From Kribbella sp. VKM Ac-2568 (GTDB taxonomy: Bacteria; Actinomycetota; Actinomycetes; Propionibacteriales; Kribbellaceae): 64,000 bases of DNA. Below the pieces are notes generated by a model. It ran no database searches and was not told where the DNA came from. It worked only from the letters and a program-made list of their open reading frames with translations. Below are positions 34,131 to 42,541 of the stretch, piece by piece. Location: positions 124,001-188,000 of the forward strand of contig NZ_SLVF01000012.1 of the NCBI RefSeq assembly GCF_004345365.1. The letters run 5' to 3'. Positions within the stretch are counted from its first letter, which is position 1. Each line of letters opens with the position of its first letter. The position numbers and the translations under genes are program-made.

Positions 34131-34331
34131 ATGGCCAAGGCTCTTCTAGGGCACCTTGGAGGCACTGACCCGCGCATGCTCGAGCAGGTTCGTCTGCTCA
34201 ACCGGCGTGTCGCCGATCTGGAGGCGCACGTGATGCGCCTGCAGGCAGAGAATGACCATCTGGTCGCAGCCGTTCACGACGGCCGTCTGCTCACGGTAGA
34301 CGAGGCTCTGCGCGCCCCCGCTTCGGTCTGA
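34131..34331 (+). CDS. Small conserved coiled-coil protein upstream of smc
   Basis: A 66-residue protein beginning MAKALLGHLGGTDPRMLEQV, with GGAGG at 34118-34122, 8 nt before ATG. The middle (VRLLNRRVADLEAHVMRLQA) is a regular heptad helix likely to dimerise. I recall similar short proteins (MAKAL-GH-GG-DPR start, coiled coil) in other actinobacteria but know no function. The frame is open upstream to 34014, but that part lacks a Shine-Dalgarno and protein-like character. Confidence 0.8.
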   Translation: MAKALLGHLGGTDPRMLEQVRLLNRRVADLEAHVMRLQAENDHLVAAVHDGRLLTVDEALRAPASV

Positions 34332-34529
34332 CCGCCGAAGCCACAGCAGTACACATCACCGTCCGCACCACCCACGGCGGCGGCCCCCGTCCGGGCCTCC
34401 GCCGGTTTCATGTCCGCAGTCGGTAGACTCATCAGCGGAACACCCTCCCCCGGGTAGCGGCAGCGTCACTGGCAGTTACGGCGGTTCCCATCGGTTCCGT
34501 CTGTCCTTTCACGGGTTGGGAGCTACGCC

Positions 34530-37500
34530 TTGTACCTGAAGAGCATGACGCTCCGAGGTTTCAAGTCCTTCGCGTCGGCGACGACGATGAATTTCGAGCC
34601 GGGGATCACCTGCATCGTCGGCCCGAACGGCTCCGGGAAGTCCAACGTCGTCGACGGCCTCGCCTGGGTGATGGGCGAGCAGGGGGTGAAGTCCCTGCGC
34701 GGCGGCAAGATGGAGGACGTCATCTTCGCCGGCACCTCCGGCCGGGCCCCGCTGGGCCGCGCCGAGGTGGTGCTGACCATCGACAACTCCGACGGCGCGC
34801 TGCCGATCGACTACGCCGAGGTCACCATCTCGCGGACGATGTTCCGCAACGGCGGCTCCGACTACCAGATCAACGGCCAGAACTGCCGGCTGCTCGACGT
34901 CCAGGAACTGCTCAGCGACTCCGGTATCGGCCGCGAGATGCACGTCATCGTCGGCCAGGGCCAGCTCGACTCGATCCTGCGCGCCACCCCGGAGGGCCGG
35001 CGCGGGTTCGTCGAGGAAGCCGCCGGTGTGCTGAAGCACCGCAAGCGCAAAGAGAAGGCGATCCGGAAGCTGGAGGCCACCGAGGGCAACCTGCACCGGC
35101 TCGGCGACCTGATCACCGAGATCCGCCGCCAGTTGAAGCCGCTCGGGCGCCAGGCGGAGGTGGCGCGGCGAGCGGTGACGATCCAGGCGGAGGTTCGCGA
35201 CGGCCGCTCCCGGCTGCTCGCCGACGACATCGTGCAGGCCCAGTCCGCGCTCGAGGCCGAGCTCAAGGACGAGGCCGCGCTGACCGAGAAGCGGTCCCAG
35301 ATCGAGGCCGCGCTGCGGGAGGCCCGGGACCTGGAGGCCACCCTCGAGGACGCCCTGCGCACCGACGCGCCGGCGCTCCAGGCCGCGCAGGACACGTGGT
35401 ACCAGCTGTCCGGCTTCGGCGAGAAGATCAAGGGCACGGCCCGGATCGCGGCCGACCGGATCCGCTCGCTGAACGACGAGGCCGAGGAGCCGCGCAGCGG
35501 GCGCGACCCTGAGGAGCTCGAACTGGAGGCTGCCCGGGTCCGGGAGACCGAGGCGCAGATCGAGGCCGAGGTCGAGGCCCATTCCGAGCTGCTCGCCGAG
35601 TCCATCGAGCGCCGCCAGCAGTTGGAGGCCGAGCACGCCGAGGAGGAGCGCCGGATCGCGGCGCTGATCCGGGCCGCCGCGGACCGTCGGGAGGGACTCG
35701 CCCGGCTGACCGGCCAGGTGAACGCGCTGAAGAGCCGCGCGGCCGCCGCCGAGTCCGAGATCGGCCGGCTCGCGGCCAACCAGCGCGAGGCGGAGGCCCG
35801 CGCCGCGAAGGCGCAGCACGACTTCACCGCGCTCGAGACCCAGGTGGCCGGCCTCGACGCCGGTGAGCGAGGTCTCGACGAGGAGTACGAGGCGGCCCAG
35901 GGCGTCCTGGACGAGCTGGAGGAGCGCCTCACCAAGCTGCGCGCCGAGGAGCGTGACGCCGAGCGGGAGCGGACCGGCCTGGCCGCCCGCAAGGAGGCCC
36001 TGGAGCTGGGCCTGAACCGCAAGGACGGCGCCGGCGCCCTGCTGGCCGCCTCCGAGCAGGTGACCGGCCTGATGGGCTCGGTCGCCGCGCTGTTGAGCGT
36101 GCGAACCGGGTACGAGACCGCCATCGCCGCCGCGCTGGGCGAGGCCGCCGACGCCGTCGCCGTGACGCACACCCAGGCCGCGCTGGACGCCGTCGGACAC
36201 CTGAAGGAGCATGATCTCGGCCGCGCCGGGCTGTTGCTCGGCGATGCCCCGGCCGATGACTTCGCGTCGTGGCCCCAGCTGCCCTTCGGCGCGAAGTACG
36301 CGGTCGAGGTGGTGGACTGCCCGGAGAACCTGCGGCCCGCGCTCAAGCGCCTGCTCCGCAAGGTCGCCGTGGTCGACGACGTCCCCGCGGCCCGGTCGCT
36401 CGTCCAGCACCTGCCCGACGTCACCGCGACCACCCGCGCCGGCGACGTACTGGGTGCCCACTTCGCGTACGGCGGGTCCGACGCGGCGCCGAGCCTCATC
36501 GAGGTGCAGTCCGCGGTCGACGAGGCCGCCGAGAAGCTGACGGAAGCCACAGCGCGGAGCGAGCGGCTGCGGTTCGAGCTCGCCGCGATGGAGCGCGAGC
36601 GGGAGCAGCAGAAGCAGTCCGTCGAGATCGCGCTGGCCCGGCTGCACGAGTCGGACGCGTCGATGGCGGCCGTTGCCGAGCAGTTGGCGCAGTTCGGGTC
36701 ACTGGCGAAAGCATCCCGCGGCGAGGCGCAGCGGATGGCCGAGGCGATCGCCGCGGCCGAGGCCGAGCGGGACCGGAACCTGTCCGGCCTCGCGGACCTC
36801 GAGAACCGGCTGAACGACGTCGAACAGTACGGCGACGACGAGGGCGACGAGCCCGACCCGACCGAACGTGACCGGCTCGCCGAAGCTGCTAAGGGCGGCC
36901 GAGCGGCTGAAATGGAAGCACGGCTGGCTCTGCGGACGACCGAGGAGCGCGCGCGGGCTCTGTCCGGTCGCGCCGACTCCCTGGAGCGCGCGGCCCGCCA
37001 GGAGCGCGAGGCTCGTGCCCGGGCAATCGCGCGGGCGTCCCGGCGGGCACGCCAGTCAGAGGCGGCGCAGGCCGTGCACCTGGCGGCTGGGCATGTCCTT
37101 GCGCGGCTCGAGCACTCCCTGCAGCTGGCAGCCTCGGAGCGGTCGGCGATCCAGGCCGAGCGTGCCGATCGCGAGCAAGCGCTGGCCCAGGCTCGTTCCG
37201 CTACTCGCAACCTGAGCAGTGAACTCGAGCAGCTGACGAACACCGTGCACCGTGACGCGCTGGCCCGGGCAGAGCAGAAGATGCGGCTCGAAGCGCTGTA
37301 CGAGAAGGCGTTGAGCGAGCTCGGTACCGAGGTGGACGCGCTGATCGCGGAGTACGGTCCGGACCAGCTGGTGCCGCCGCTGCCCAAGGACGGCGACGAC
37401 AACACCCTTGAGCTGGAGGCCGAGCCGTTCGACCGGGCGAAGGTGCAGAAGCGGCTGAAGACCGCCGAGCGCGCGCTGAACCAGCTGGGGCGGATCAACC

Positions 37501-38093
37501 CGCTCGCGCTGGAGGAGTTCGACGCGATGGAGGAGCGGCACCGCTTCCTGTCCGAGCAGCTCGACGACCTGAAGAAGTCCCGGCGCGACCTGATGGACAT
37601 CGTCAAGGAGGTCGACGACCGCGTCGAGCAGGTCTTCACCGAGGCCTACCGCGACGTCGAGGTCGCCTTCGAGCACGTCTTCAGCCGGCTGTTCCCCGGC
37701 GGCGAGGGCCGGCTCGTGCTGACCGACCCGGACGACATGCTCGGCACCGGGATCGACGTCGAGGCTCGTCCGCCGGGTAAGAAGGTCAAGCGGCTGTCGC
37801 TGCTGTCCGGTGGTGAGCGCTCGCTGGTCGCGGTCGCGTTCCTGGTCGCGCTCTTCAAGGCCCGCCCGTCGCCCTTCTACATCCTCGACGAGGTCGAGGC
37901 CGCGCTGGACGACACCAACCTGGGCCGCCTGCTGGAGATCTACGAGGAGCTCCGCGAGAACAGCCAGCTCCTCGTCATCACCCACCAGAAGCGCACCATG
38001 GAGGTCGCCGACGCCCTGTACGGCGTCACCATGCGAGGCGACGGCGTCTCCGCCGTCATCTCCCAGCGAATCCGCGAACCCGAACCCGCCTGA
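34530..38093 (+). CDS. smc: Chromosome partition protein Smc
   Basis: Condensin ATPase that compacts and separates chromosomes with ScpAB. The 1187-residue length is standard. It begins at TTG 34530 (MYLKSMTLRGFKSFASATTM). Walker A is GPNGSGKSNVVDGLAWVMGE at residues 31-50. Two long Glu/Arg/Ala-rich coiled coils (about 170-500 and 640-1010) flank a hinge around residues 505-620 (GYETAIAAALGEAADAVAVT). The C-terminal head has the signature LLSGGERSLVAVAFLVALFK near 1090 and Walker B FYILDEVEAALDDTNLGRL near 1116. Long reverse-strand frames here are compositional shadows. Confidence 0.98.
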   Translation: MYLKSMTLRGFKSFASATTMNFEPGITCIVGPNGSGKSNVVDGLAWVMGEQGVKSLRGGKMEDVIFAGTSGRAPLGRAEVVLTIDNSDGALPIDYAEVTISRTMFRNGGSDYQINGQNCRLLDVQELLSDSGIGREMHVIVGQGQLDSILRATPEGRRGFVEEAAGVLKHRKRKEKAIRKLEATEGNLHRLGDLITEIRRQLKPLGRQAEVARRAVTIQAEVRDGRSRLLADDIVQAQSALEAELKDEAALTEKRSQIEAALREARDLEATLEDALRTDAPALQAAQDTWYQLSGFGEKIKGTARIAADRIRSLNDEAEEPRSGRDPEELELEAARVRETEAQIEAEVEAHSELLAESIERRQQLEAEHAEEERRIAALIRAAADRREGLARLTGQVNALKSRAAAAESEIGRLAANQREAEARAAKAQHDFTALETQVAGLDAGERGLDEEYEAAQGVLDELEERLTKLRAEERDAERERTGLAARKEALELGLNRKDGAGALLAASEQVTGLMGSVAALLSVRTGYETAIAAALGEAADAVAVTHTQAALDAVGHLKEHDLGRAGLLLGDAPADDFASWPQLPFGAKYAVEVVDCPENLRPALKRLLRKVAVVDDVPAARSLVQHLPDVTATTRAGDVLGAHFAYGGSDAAPSLIEVQSAVDEAAEKLTEATARSERLRFELAAMEREREQQKQSVEIALARLHESDASMAAVAEQLAQFGSLAKASRGEAQRMAEAIAAAEAERDRNLSGLADLENRLNDVEQYGDDEGDEPDPTERDRLAEAAKGGRAAEMEARLALRTTEERARALSGRADSLERAARQEREARARAIARASRRARQSEAAQAVHLAAGHVLARLEHSLQLAASERSAIQAERADREQALAQARSATRNLSSELEQLTNTVHRDALARAEQKMRLEALYEKALSELGTEVDALIAEYGPDQLVPPLPKDGDDNTLELEAEPFDRAKVQKRLKTAERALNQLGRINPLALEEFDAMEERHRFLSEQLDDLKKSRRDLMDIVKEVDDRVEQVFTEAYRDVEVAFEHVFSRLFPGGEGRLVLTDPDDMLGTGIDVEARPPGKKVKRLSLLSGGERSLVAVAFLVALFKARPSPFYILDEVEAALDDTNLGRLLEIYEELRENSQLLVITHQKRTMEVADALYGVTMRGDGVSAVISQRIREPEPA

Positions 38094-38202
38094 CCAGCCC
38101 TCCCTGATCTCGCGGTCCCTCCCTGATCAGGCGGGCAGCGGCCGGATCACCCAGTCACTGCCTCCTCCGTCGCGGCCGGCACCGGCCAGTTCAGCGGAGT
38201 GC

Positions 38203-38231
38203 TTGACTTGGCTGAGACGACCGGTCATATT
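38203..38231 (+). promoter_or_regulatory. tetR promoter with overlapping operator
   Basis: TTGACT (38203-38208) and CATATT (38226-38231), spaced 17 nt, form a strong housekeeping promoter; ATG 38238 is 6 nt further, so the transcript is probably leaderless. The operator-like GAGACGACCGGTCATATT (38214-38231), with perfect core GACCGGTC, covers spacer and -10. The same sequence type recurs before the dehydrogenase gene at 38890. Confidence 0.7.
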
Positions 38232-38237
38232 GGACGC

Positions 38238-38810
38238 ATGGCTAGGCGGAGCATGCGGGAAGAGATCGTTGAGGCGGGGCAGGCTCAGTTTCATGAGCGG
38301 GGGTTCAATGCCGCGGCGGTGAAGGACATCACGGATCGGGCCGGGGTGCCGAAGGGGTCGTTCTACAACCACTTCGAGAGCAAGGAAGCGCTCGCGATCG
38401 AGGCCCTGGAGCGGTACGGGGTGTCGCGGCGGCTGGGGGATCTGGCCGACCAGTCCGTGGAGCCGCTGGCGCGGATCCGAGCGCACTTCGAGTACCTGCG
38501 GGACGAGGTGCTCGGCTATGGCAACCTTCGGGGTTGCATGCTCGGCAACTTCACCACCGAGGTTGCCGACCACAATGACTCCATCCAGCAACTGCTGAAG
38601 CAGGGGCTCGGTCTGTGGGCCGAGCGGCTGGGCGGGGCGCTCGCGGAGGCGCAGGAGGCCGGCAGCATTCCCGCCGGGCTCGACACCGCGATGATCGGGC
38701 GGTACCTCGTGAGCGCCTGGGAAGGCACTCTGATCCGGGTCCGCGCCGAGCGATCGCCGGAACCCTTCGACGACTTCTTCACCGTCACCTTCGACACCCT
38801 GCTCGCTTAG
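38238..38810 (+). CDS. TetR-family regulator controlling the adjacent dehydrogenases
   Basis: Protein of 190 residues starting MARRSMREEIVEAGQAQF. The HTH reads FNAAAVKDITDRAGVPKGSF and YNHFESKEALAIEALERYG, the pattern of the AcuR/YxaF-like TetR branch (C-terminal TetR_C_16/LmrA-type helices). Many relatives sense electrophiles or quinones and control reductases. It is followed 108 bp later by a zinc alcohol dehydrogenase whose leader carries the same operator type as its own promoter, so it probably represses both. ATG 38238 fits the leaderless promoter. Confidence 0.9.
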   Translation: MARRSMREEIVEAGQAQFHERGFNAAAVKDITDRAGVPKGSFYNHFESKEALAIEALERYGVSRRLGDLADQSVEPLARIRAHFEYLRDEVLGYGNLRGCMLGNFTTEVADHNDSIQQLLKQGLGLWAERLGGALAEAQEAGSIPAGLDTAMIGRYLVSAWEGTLIRVRAERSPEPFDDFFTVTFDTLLA

Positions 38811-38889
38811 CCGGACCTGACCCGGCCGCTCCGTCGAGAGCAGTCGGATTAACAACTTCCCCTTTCCAGGGGAGAGCTCTACCCACTTC

Positions 38890-38907
38890 AAGACGACCGA
38901 TCATCTT
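38890..38907 (+). promoter_or_regulatory. Second TetR operator, upstream of the dehydrogenase pair
   Basis: AAGACGACCGATCATCTT matches its reverse complement at 14 of 18 positions (AAGAYGAYCGRTCRTCTT) and shares AGACGACCGRTCAT with the site in the tetR promoter. It lies 11 bp before the dehydrogenase start. Confidence 0.65.
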
Positions 38908-38918
38908 AGGAGCAGGAT

Positions 38919-39941
38919 ATGACCACGTACCGCGCGGTGCAGGCGACCGGCGACGGCGCTTTCACCCTGGTCGAGCGCGAACTGACTGAACCCGGCCCCG
39001 GACATGTCCGGATCGCCGTGGAGGCCTGCGGCGTCTGCCACAGCGACATGTACGGCGTGCACAACGTCATCGGCAACCGCCCGGCCGGTACGCCGATCGT
39101 CCCCGGCCACGAGGTGGTCGGCCGGATCGACGCGCTCGGCCCGGACGTCACCGGCTGGACCATCGGCCAGCAGGTCGGCCTCGGGTACCTCGGCGGCCAC
39201 TGCGGCTCCTGCGCGAACTGCCGGCGCGGCGACTTCGTCTACTGCACGGACCAGCCGGTGCTTGGCGACTCGATCGACGGCGGCTACGCGGAATCCGTGA
39301 TCGCCCGGGCCAGCGGGCTGGTCGCAGTACCGGAGGAGTTGGGGGCGGCGGAGGCGGCGCCGTTGTTGTGCGCTGGGATCACCGTGTTCAACGGGTTGCG
39401 CAAGGGCGCGCCGCGGCCGGGTGACCTGGTCGCTGTCCAGGGCATCGGCGGCCTCGGCCACCTGGCGATCCAGTACGCCGTGAAGCTCGGCCTGCGGGTG
39501 GTCGCGATCGCGCGGGGCGAGGGGAAGCGCGAACTCGCGTTGAAGCTGGGCGCCACCGAGTACATCGACAGCGCGGCGGTGGACCCGGGCAAGGCTCTGC
39601 AGGAGCTCGGCGGCGCCACCGTCATCATCGCGACCGCGACCTCCGGCGCCTCGATGACTCCACTGGTGGAGGGCCTCACGTTGCGCGGCCGCCTGATCGT
39701 GGTCGGCGCTGCCGGCGACCCGATCGAGGTGGCCACCTCGGCGCTGATCTTCGGAGGCCGCAGTATCGCGGGCTCGCTGACCGGCACACCCAGCGAGAAC
39801 GAGGAGAACCTCGCTTTCAGCCTGGGCAACGACGTCCGGCCGATGGTCGAGACGGTTCCACTCGAGAAAGCCGCGGACGCGTACGCCCGGATGCTGTCCG
39901 GTGCCGCGCGTTTCCGCATGGTCCTCACCACGAACAACTGA
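38919..39941 (+). CDS. Zinc-dependent alcohol dehydrogenase (MDR family)
   Basis: Protein of 340 residues that oxidises alcohols or reduces aldehydes with NAD(P). Catalytic zinc ligands are visible in VEACGVCHSDMYGVHNVIG (Cys) and IVPGHEVVGRIDALGPDVTG (His-Glu). The structural zinc cluster is in GGHCGSCANCRRGDFVYC. The cofactor site is VQGIGGLGHLAIQYAVKLGL. The closest general type is AdhP/formaldehyde-dehydrogenase-like medium-chain enzymes. AGGAGCAGG precedes ATG 38919. A quinone reductase-like gene follows after 15 bp, and both are under the TetR operator. Confidence 0.93.
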   Translation: MTTYRAVQATGDGAFTLVERELTEPGPGHVRIAVEACGVCHSDMYGVHNVIGNRPAGTPIVPGHEVVGRIDALGPDVTGWTIGQQVGLGYLGGHCGSCANCRRGDFVYCTDQPVLGDSIDGGYAESVIARASGLVAVPEELGAAEAAPLLCAGITVFNGLRKGAPRPGDLVAVQGIGGLGHLAIQYAVKLGLRVVAIARGEGKRELALKLGATEYIDSAAVDPGKALQELGGATVIIATATSGASMTPLVEGLTLRGRLIVVGAAGDPIEVATSALIFGGRSIAGSLTGTPSENEENLAFSLGNDVRPMVETVPLEKAADAYARMLSGAARFRMVLTTNN

Positions 39942-39956
39942 GACAGGGATAGCACA

Positions 39957-40940
39957 ATGAGCCAATTGATCCTGAATGCGATCGGCGACATCGATGAGTC
40001 CGTTGCCCTGGTCACCGATCTGGACCTGACCGTCGGCCCGGACGACGTGCTGGTCGGCATCGAGGCCGCCGCCATCAACCCGGTGGACTTCATGCTTGCC
40101 TCCGGCACCTATGGATATCAGGCGCAGGCGCCGTTCGCGCTCGGCTCCGAGGGGGTCGGGCGGGTCGTCCAGGCCGGTACGTCGGTGGACCAGTCGCTGG
40201 TCGGCCGGCGGGTCCTGATCGTGCCGAACTACCAGCAGGGCACCTGGGCGGACCGGGTTGTCGTTGCCTCCCGCAACATCGTGCCGCTTCCCGACGAGGG
40301 TGACCCGGCACAGCTGGCGATGGTCGGCATCAACCCGCTGACGGCGTACCTGGCCCTGAACAAGTACGTCGATCTGCAGCCCGGGCAGTGGGTCGGGCAG
40401 AACCTGGGGAACTCCGGCGTCGGGCAGTACGTGATCGCTCTGGCGAAGCAGACCGGCCTGAAGACCCTCAGCGTCGTACGGCGTGAGGAGGTGGCCGAGC
40501 GGCTCCGGGCTGCCGGCGCCGACCTGGTGGTTGTCGATGGCAACGACCTGGCGGGGCGGATCGCCGAGGCGCTGGGGGAGGAGAAGTTGTCCCTGGTGCT
40601 CGATGGCACCGGCGACGCCACAGCGGGAGCGTTGGCGCGGTCGCTGGAGTTCGAGGGGACAGTGGTCAGCTACTCCAGCGTGACCGGTGCTCCGACGGCG
40701 ATCGGCCTCGGTGACTCCATCTATCGGCAGTTGTCGCTGCGCGGTCTGTGGATCGTCAACTGGCTGAACAACGCGTCGCGCGAGGAGCTCGAGCAGACAT
40801 ACACCGAGCTCGCCGCGCTGGTCGCCGACGGCGTACTGCGGGCCGAGGTCGAGGCGACCTACCCGCTGGCGGAGTTCCGCAAGGCGCTGGACCACGCCCG
40901 CCAGGGCGGCCGCTCGGGGAAGATCCTGTTCAGGCCGTGA
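39957..40940 (+). CDS. Zinc-free MDR oxidoreductase (enoyl/quinone reductase-like)
   Basis: Protein of 327 residues of the medium-chain dehydrogenase fold without zinc-binding cysteines. Landmarks are VGIEAAAINPVDFMLASGTY, FALGSEGVGRVVQAGTSV, the cofactor loop NLGNSGVGQYVIALAKQTGL, where the usual AGGGVG is replaced by GNSGVG, and the tail LAEFRKALDHARQGGRSGKI. This variant loop is typical of 2-enoyl thioester reductases (ETR1/MECR-like). Reduction of electrophilic enones is likely; the substrate is unknown. Its last 11 bases overlap the convergent SnoaL-like gene. Confidence 0.88.
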   Translation: MSQLILNAIGDIDESVALVTDLDLTVGPDDVLVGIEAAAINPVDFMLASGTYGYQAQAPFALGSEGVGRVVQAGTSVDQSLVGRRVLIVPNYQQGTWADRVVVASRNIVPLPDEGDPAQLAMVGINPLTAYLALNKYVDLQPGQWVGQNLGNSGVGQYVIALAKQTGLKTLSVVRREEVAERLRAAGADLVVVDGNDLAGRIAEALGEEKLSLVLDGTGDATAGALARSLEFEGTVVSYSSVTGAPTAIGLGDSIYRQLSLRGLWIVNWLNNASREELEQTYTELAALVADGVLRAEVEATYPLAEFRKALDHARQGGRSGKILFRP

Positions 40941-41259
40941 TCGTCATCGAGGCGACCAGGTCACCCTGGACGTCGAAGGTGAAGTGGGAGGGACCGTTGT
41001 AGCCGTCGCCGCCGACCTGGGTGGTGATGGTGACAGGGTTGCCCGGAGTGGACACCCGGAGGTCCGAGATGGTCGCGCGCTTGCCGATCAGCTCGTTGTC
41101 GCTCCAGGACCGGATCCGCTCCGGGCCGCGGAACTGCCGGCCCCAGTCGTCGACGTAGCCGTCGGTGGCGAAGGCGGCCACGAAGGCGTCGTTGTCCTGC
41201 TCGTCGATCGCGGTCAGCACGCGCTGCACCGCCGGGGGCAAGGTGGCGTCGGTACTCAT
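40930..41259 (-). CDS. SnoaL/NTF2-like protein
   Basis: Small 109-residue protein starting MSTDATLPPAVQRVLTAIDE at ATG 41259. It has the NTF2 fold pattern: an opening helix, NDAFVAAFATDGYVDDWGRQ, a conserved Arg-Ile-Arg-Ser-Trp-Ser-Asp, and strands ending in GDLVASMTITA. Such proteins are often isomerases, hydrolases or binding proteins for small hydrophobic compounds. It is encoded opposite the dehydrogenase pair and overlaps its 3' end, so it is not part of that operon. The exact role is unknown. Confidence 0.85.
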   Translation of the reverse strand: MSTDATLPPAVQRVLTAIDEQDNDAFVAAFATDGYVDDWGRQFRGPERIRSWSDNELIGKRATISDLRVSTPGNPVTITTQVGGDGYNGPSHFTFDVQGDLVASMTITA

Positions 41260-41353
41260 AACGTAACGATAACCGCGGAGCTCTCCCTGAACCGGTCGGC
41301 CCGTCCGTCCGTGTGGGTGGTGTCGAACGGCCCACAACCCAAGGAGAAGTCCC

Positions 41354-41875
41354 ATGAAGCGCTTCGCCACGTTCGTCGGAACAGCCGTTCTCGGTCTGGC
41401 CGGACTCACCGCCTGTGGTGGCGGCGACGAGACCCCGGCCGCCGCGCCGAGCAACACCAGCAGTCAGTCGGCGCCCGCGTCGTCGGTCACCAAGCTCGCC
41501 ACCGCGAATGTGGGCAACTTCGGCAAGATCGTCGTGGACGGCTCCGGCCGGGCGCTGTACGTGTTCGACAAGGACACCGCTGATCCGTCGAAGTCGAACT
41601 GCGACGGCGACTGCGCCGTCAAGTGGCAGCCGGTGATGGCCGGCAGCGGTACGCCGCAGCTGGACGGGGTGGACGCCTCGCTGGTCGGCACGGTGACCCG
41701 GACCGACGGCACCAAGCAGGTCACGCTGGCCGGCCTGCCGCTCTACCTGTTCGCCAGTGACAGCGAGGCCGGGGAGGCCGAGGGCCAGGGTGTCGGCGGG
41801 GTCTGGTGGGTCGTCGGCGCGGACGGCAAGAAGATCACCACCCAGGCCTCGGGGTCGGGCAGCGACGGGTACTGA
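41354..41875 (+). CDS. Secreted lipoprotein with PF03640-type repeats (COG4315)
   Basis: Protein of 173 residues. The signal MKRFATFVGTAVLGLAGLTA ends in lipobox LTAC (Cys 21), followed by a Ser/Ala/Pro linker. Two copies of the secreted-repeat motif are visible: GRALYVFDKDTADPSKSNCD, with GDCAVKWQPV, and GLPLYLFASDSEAGEAEGQG, with VGGVWWVV. The family is widespread and of unknown function; some members sit near electron-transfer or stress genes. AAGGAGAAG precedes ATG 41354. A hairpin follows, then the ECF sigma gene, so it may be a target of that sigma factor. Confidence 0.92.
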   Translation: MKRFATFVGTAVLGLAGLTACGGGDETPAAAPSNTSSQSAPASSVTKLATANVGNFGKIVVDGSGRALYVFDKDTADPSKSNCDGDCAVKWQPVMAGSGTPQLDGVDASLVGTVTRTDGTKQVTLAGLPLYLFASDSEAGEAEGQGVGGVWWVVGADGKKITTQASGSGSDGY

Positions 41876-41904
41876 GCCCCGATGGAAGCGACCACCTACC
41901 TGCT

Positions 41905-41928
41905 GCAGGGCTCCACTTGGGGCCCTGC
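41905..41928 (+). terminator. Hairpin after the lipoprotein gene
   Basis: GCAGGGCTCC (41905-41914) pairs with GGGGCCCTGC (41919-41928) with one G-T pair and a 4 nt ACTT loop, 30 nt after the stop. No T-run. It would separate the lipoprotein transcript from the sigma operon. Confidence 0.55.
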
Positions 41929-42007
41929 GGTGTCCCCTGTGCTGCCCATGGTCGCTGGATCGCCTATCGTACGAACGACCGCGACAGTCGAGGCCGGGAG
42001 GATAGCG

Positions 42008-42541
42008 GTGGGTGACACGGACCGCCGGCCGGAGGCTGCCGAGGCGTTGATCCGCTCGCTGTACGCCGAGCACGGCCGCAGCGTGCTCGCGTACGCGACC
42101 CGGCTGACGGGTGATCGAGCGGCCGCGGAGGACATTGTCCAGGAGACTCTGGTCCGGGCGTGGAAGCACGCTGACGACCTGCTCGAGGGCAAGGGGTCGG
42201 TTCGCGGCTGGCTGCTGACGGTCGCGCGCAACATCGTCACCGATCGGGCTCGGGCTCGCGCGGTGCGGCCCGCCGAGGTGGCGGAGGTGGAGGATCGCCC
42301 GCCGGTGGAGGGCGACCACTCCGAGGCGGTGGTGAACACGATGGTGGTGCTGGACGCGCTCGACCAGGTATCGCCGGAACATCGTGAGGTGCTGGTGCAG
42401 TTGTACTACCGCGGCCGGTCCGTGACCGAAGCCGCGAAGGAACTCGGAGTTCCGCCGGGTACCGTGAAATCGAGATCGTATTACGCCCTCCGCGCACTCC
42501 GCGCGGTGATGAGTGGACCGGAAGCGGAGGTGGCCCGATGA
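42008..42541 (+). CDS. ECF-type RNA polymerase sigma factor (SigK/SigL-like)
   Basis: Protein of 177 residues. Sigma2 is LIRSLYAEHGRSVLAYATRL through AAAEDIVQETLVRAWKHADD; sigma4 is SPEHREVLVQLYYRGRSVTE and LGVPPGTVKSRSYYALRALR. GTG 42008 is chosen because GGGAGGA at 41996-42002 lies 5 nt upstream; codons further upstream overlap the hairpin. It overlaps the anti-sigma gene by 4 nt (ATGA). The pair resembles the SigL/RslA and SigK/RskA groups, which respond to envelope or redox signals. Confidence 0.94.
   Translation: MGDTDRRPEAAEALIRSLYAEHGRSVLAYATRLTGDRAAAEDIVQETLVRAWKHADDLLEGKGSVRGWLLTVARNIVTDRARARAVRPAEVAEVEDRPPVEGDHSEAVVNTMVVLDALDQVSPEHREVLVQLYYRGRSVTEAAKELGVPPGTVKSRSYYALRALRAVMSGPEAEVAR

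Noticed and set aside
34509..37639. Long reverse-strand open frames across smc
   Set aside because: They are Arg/Ser/Ala or Leu/Gly/Val-rich, lie fully antisense to a certain smc gene and reflect GC-rich third positions.
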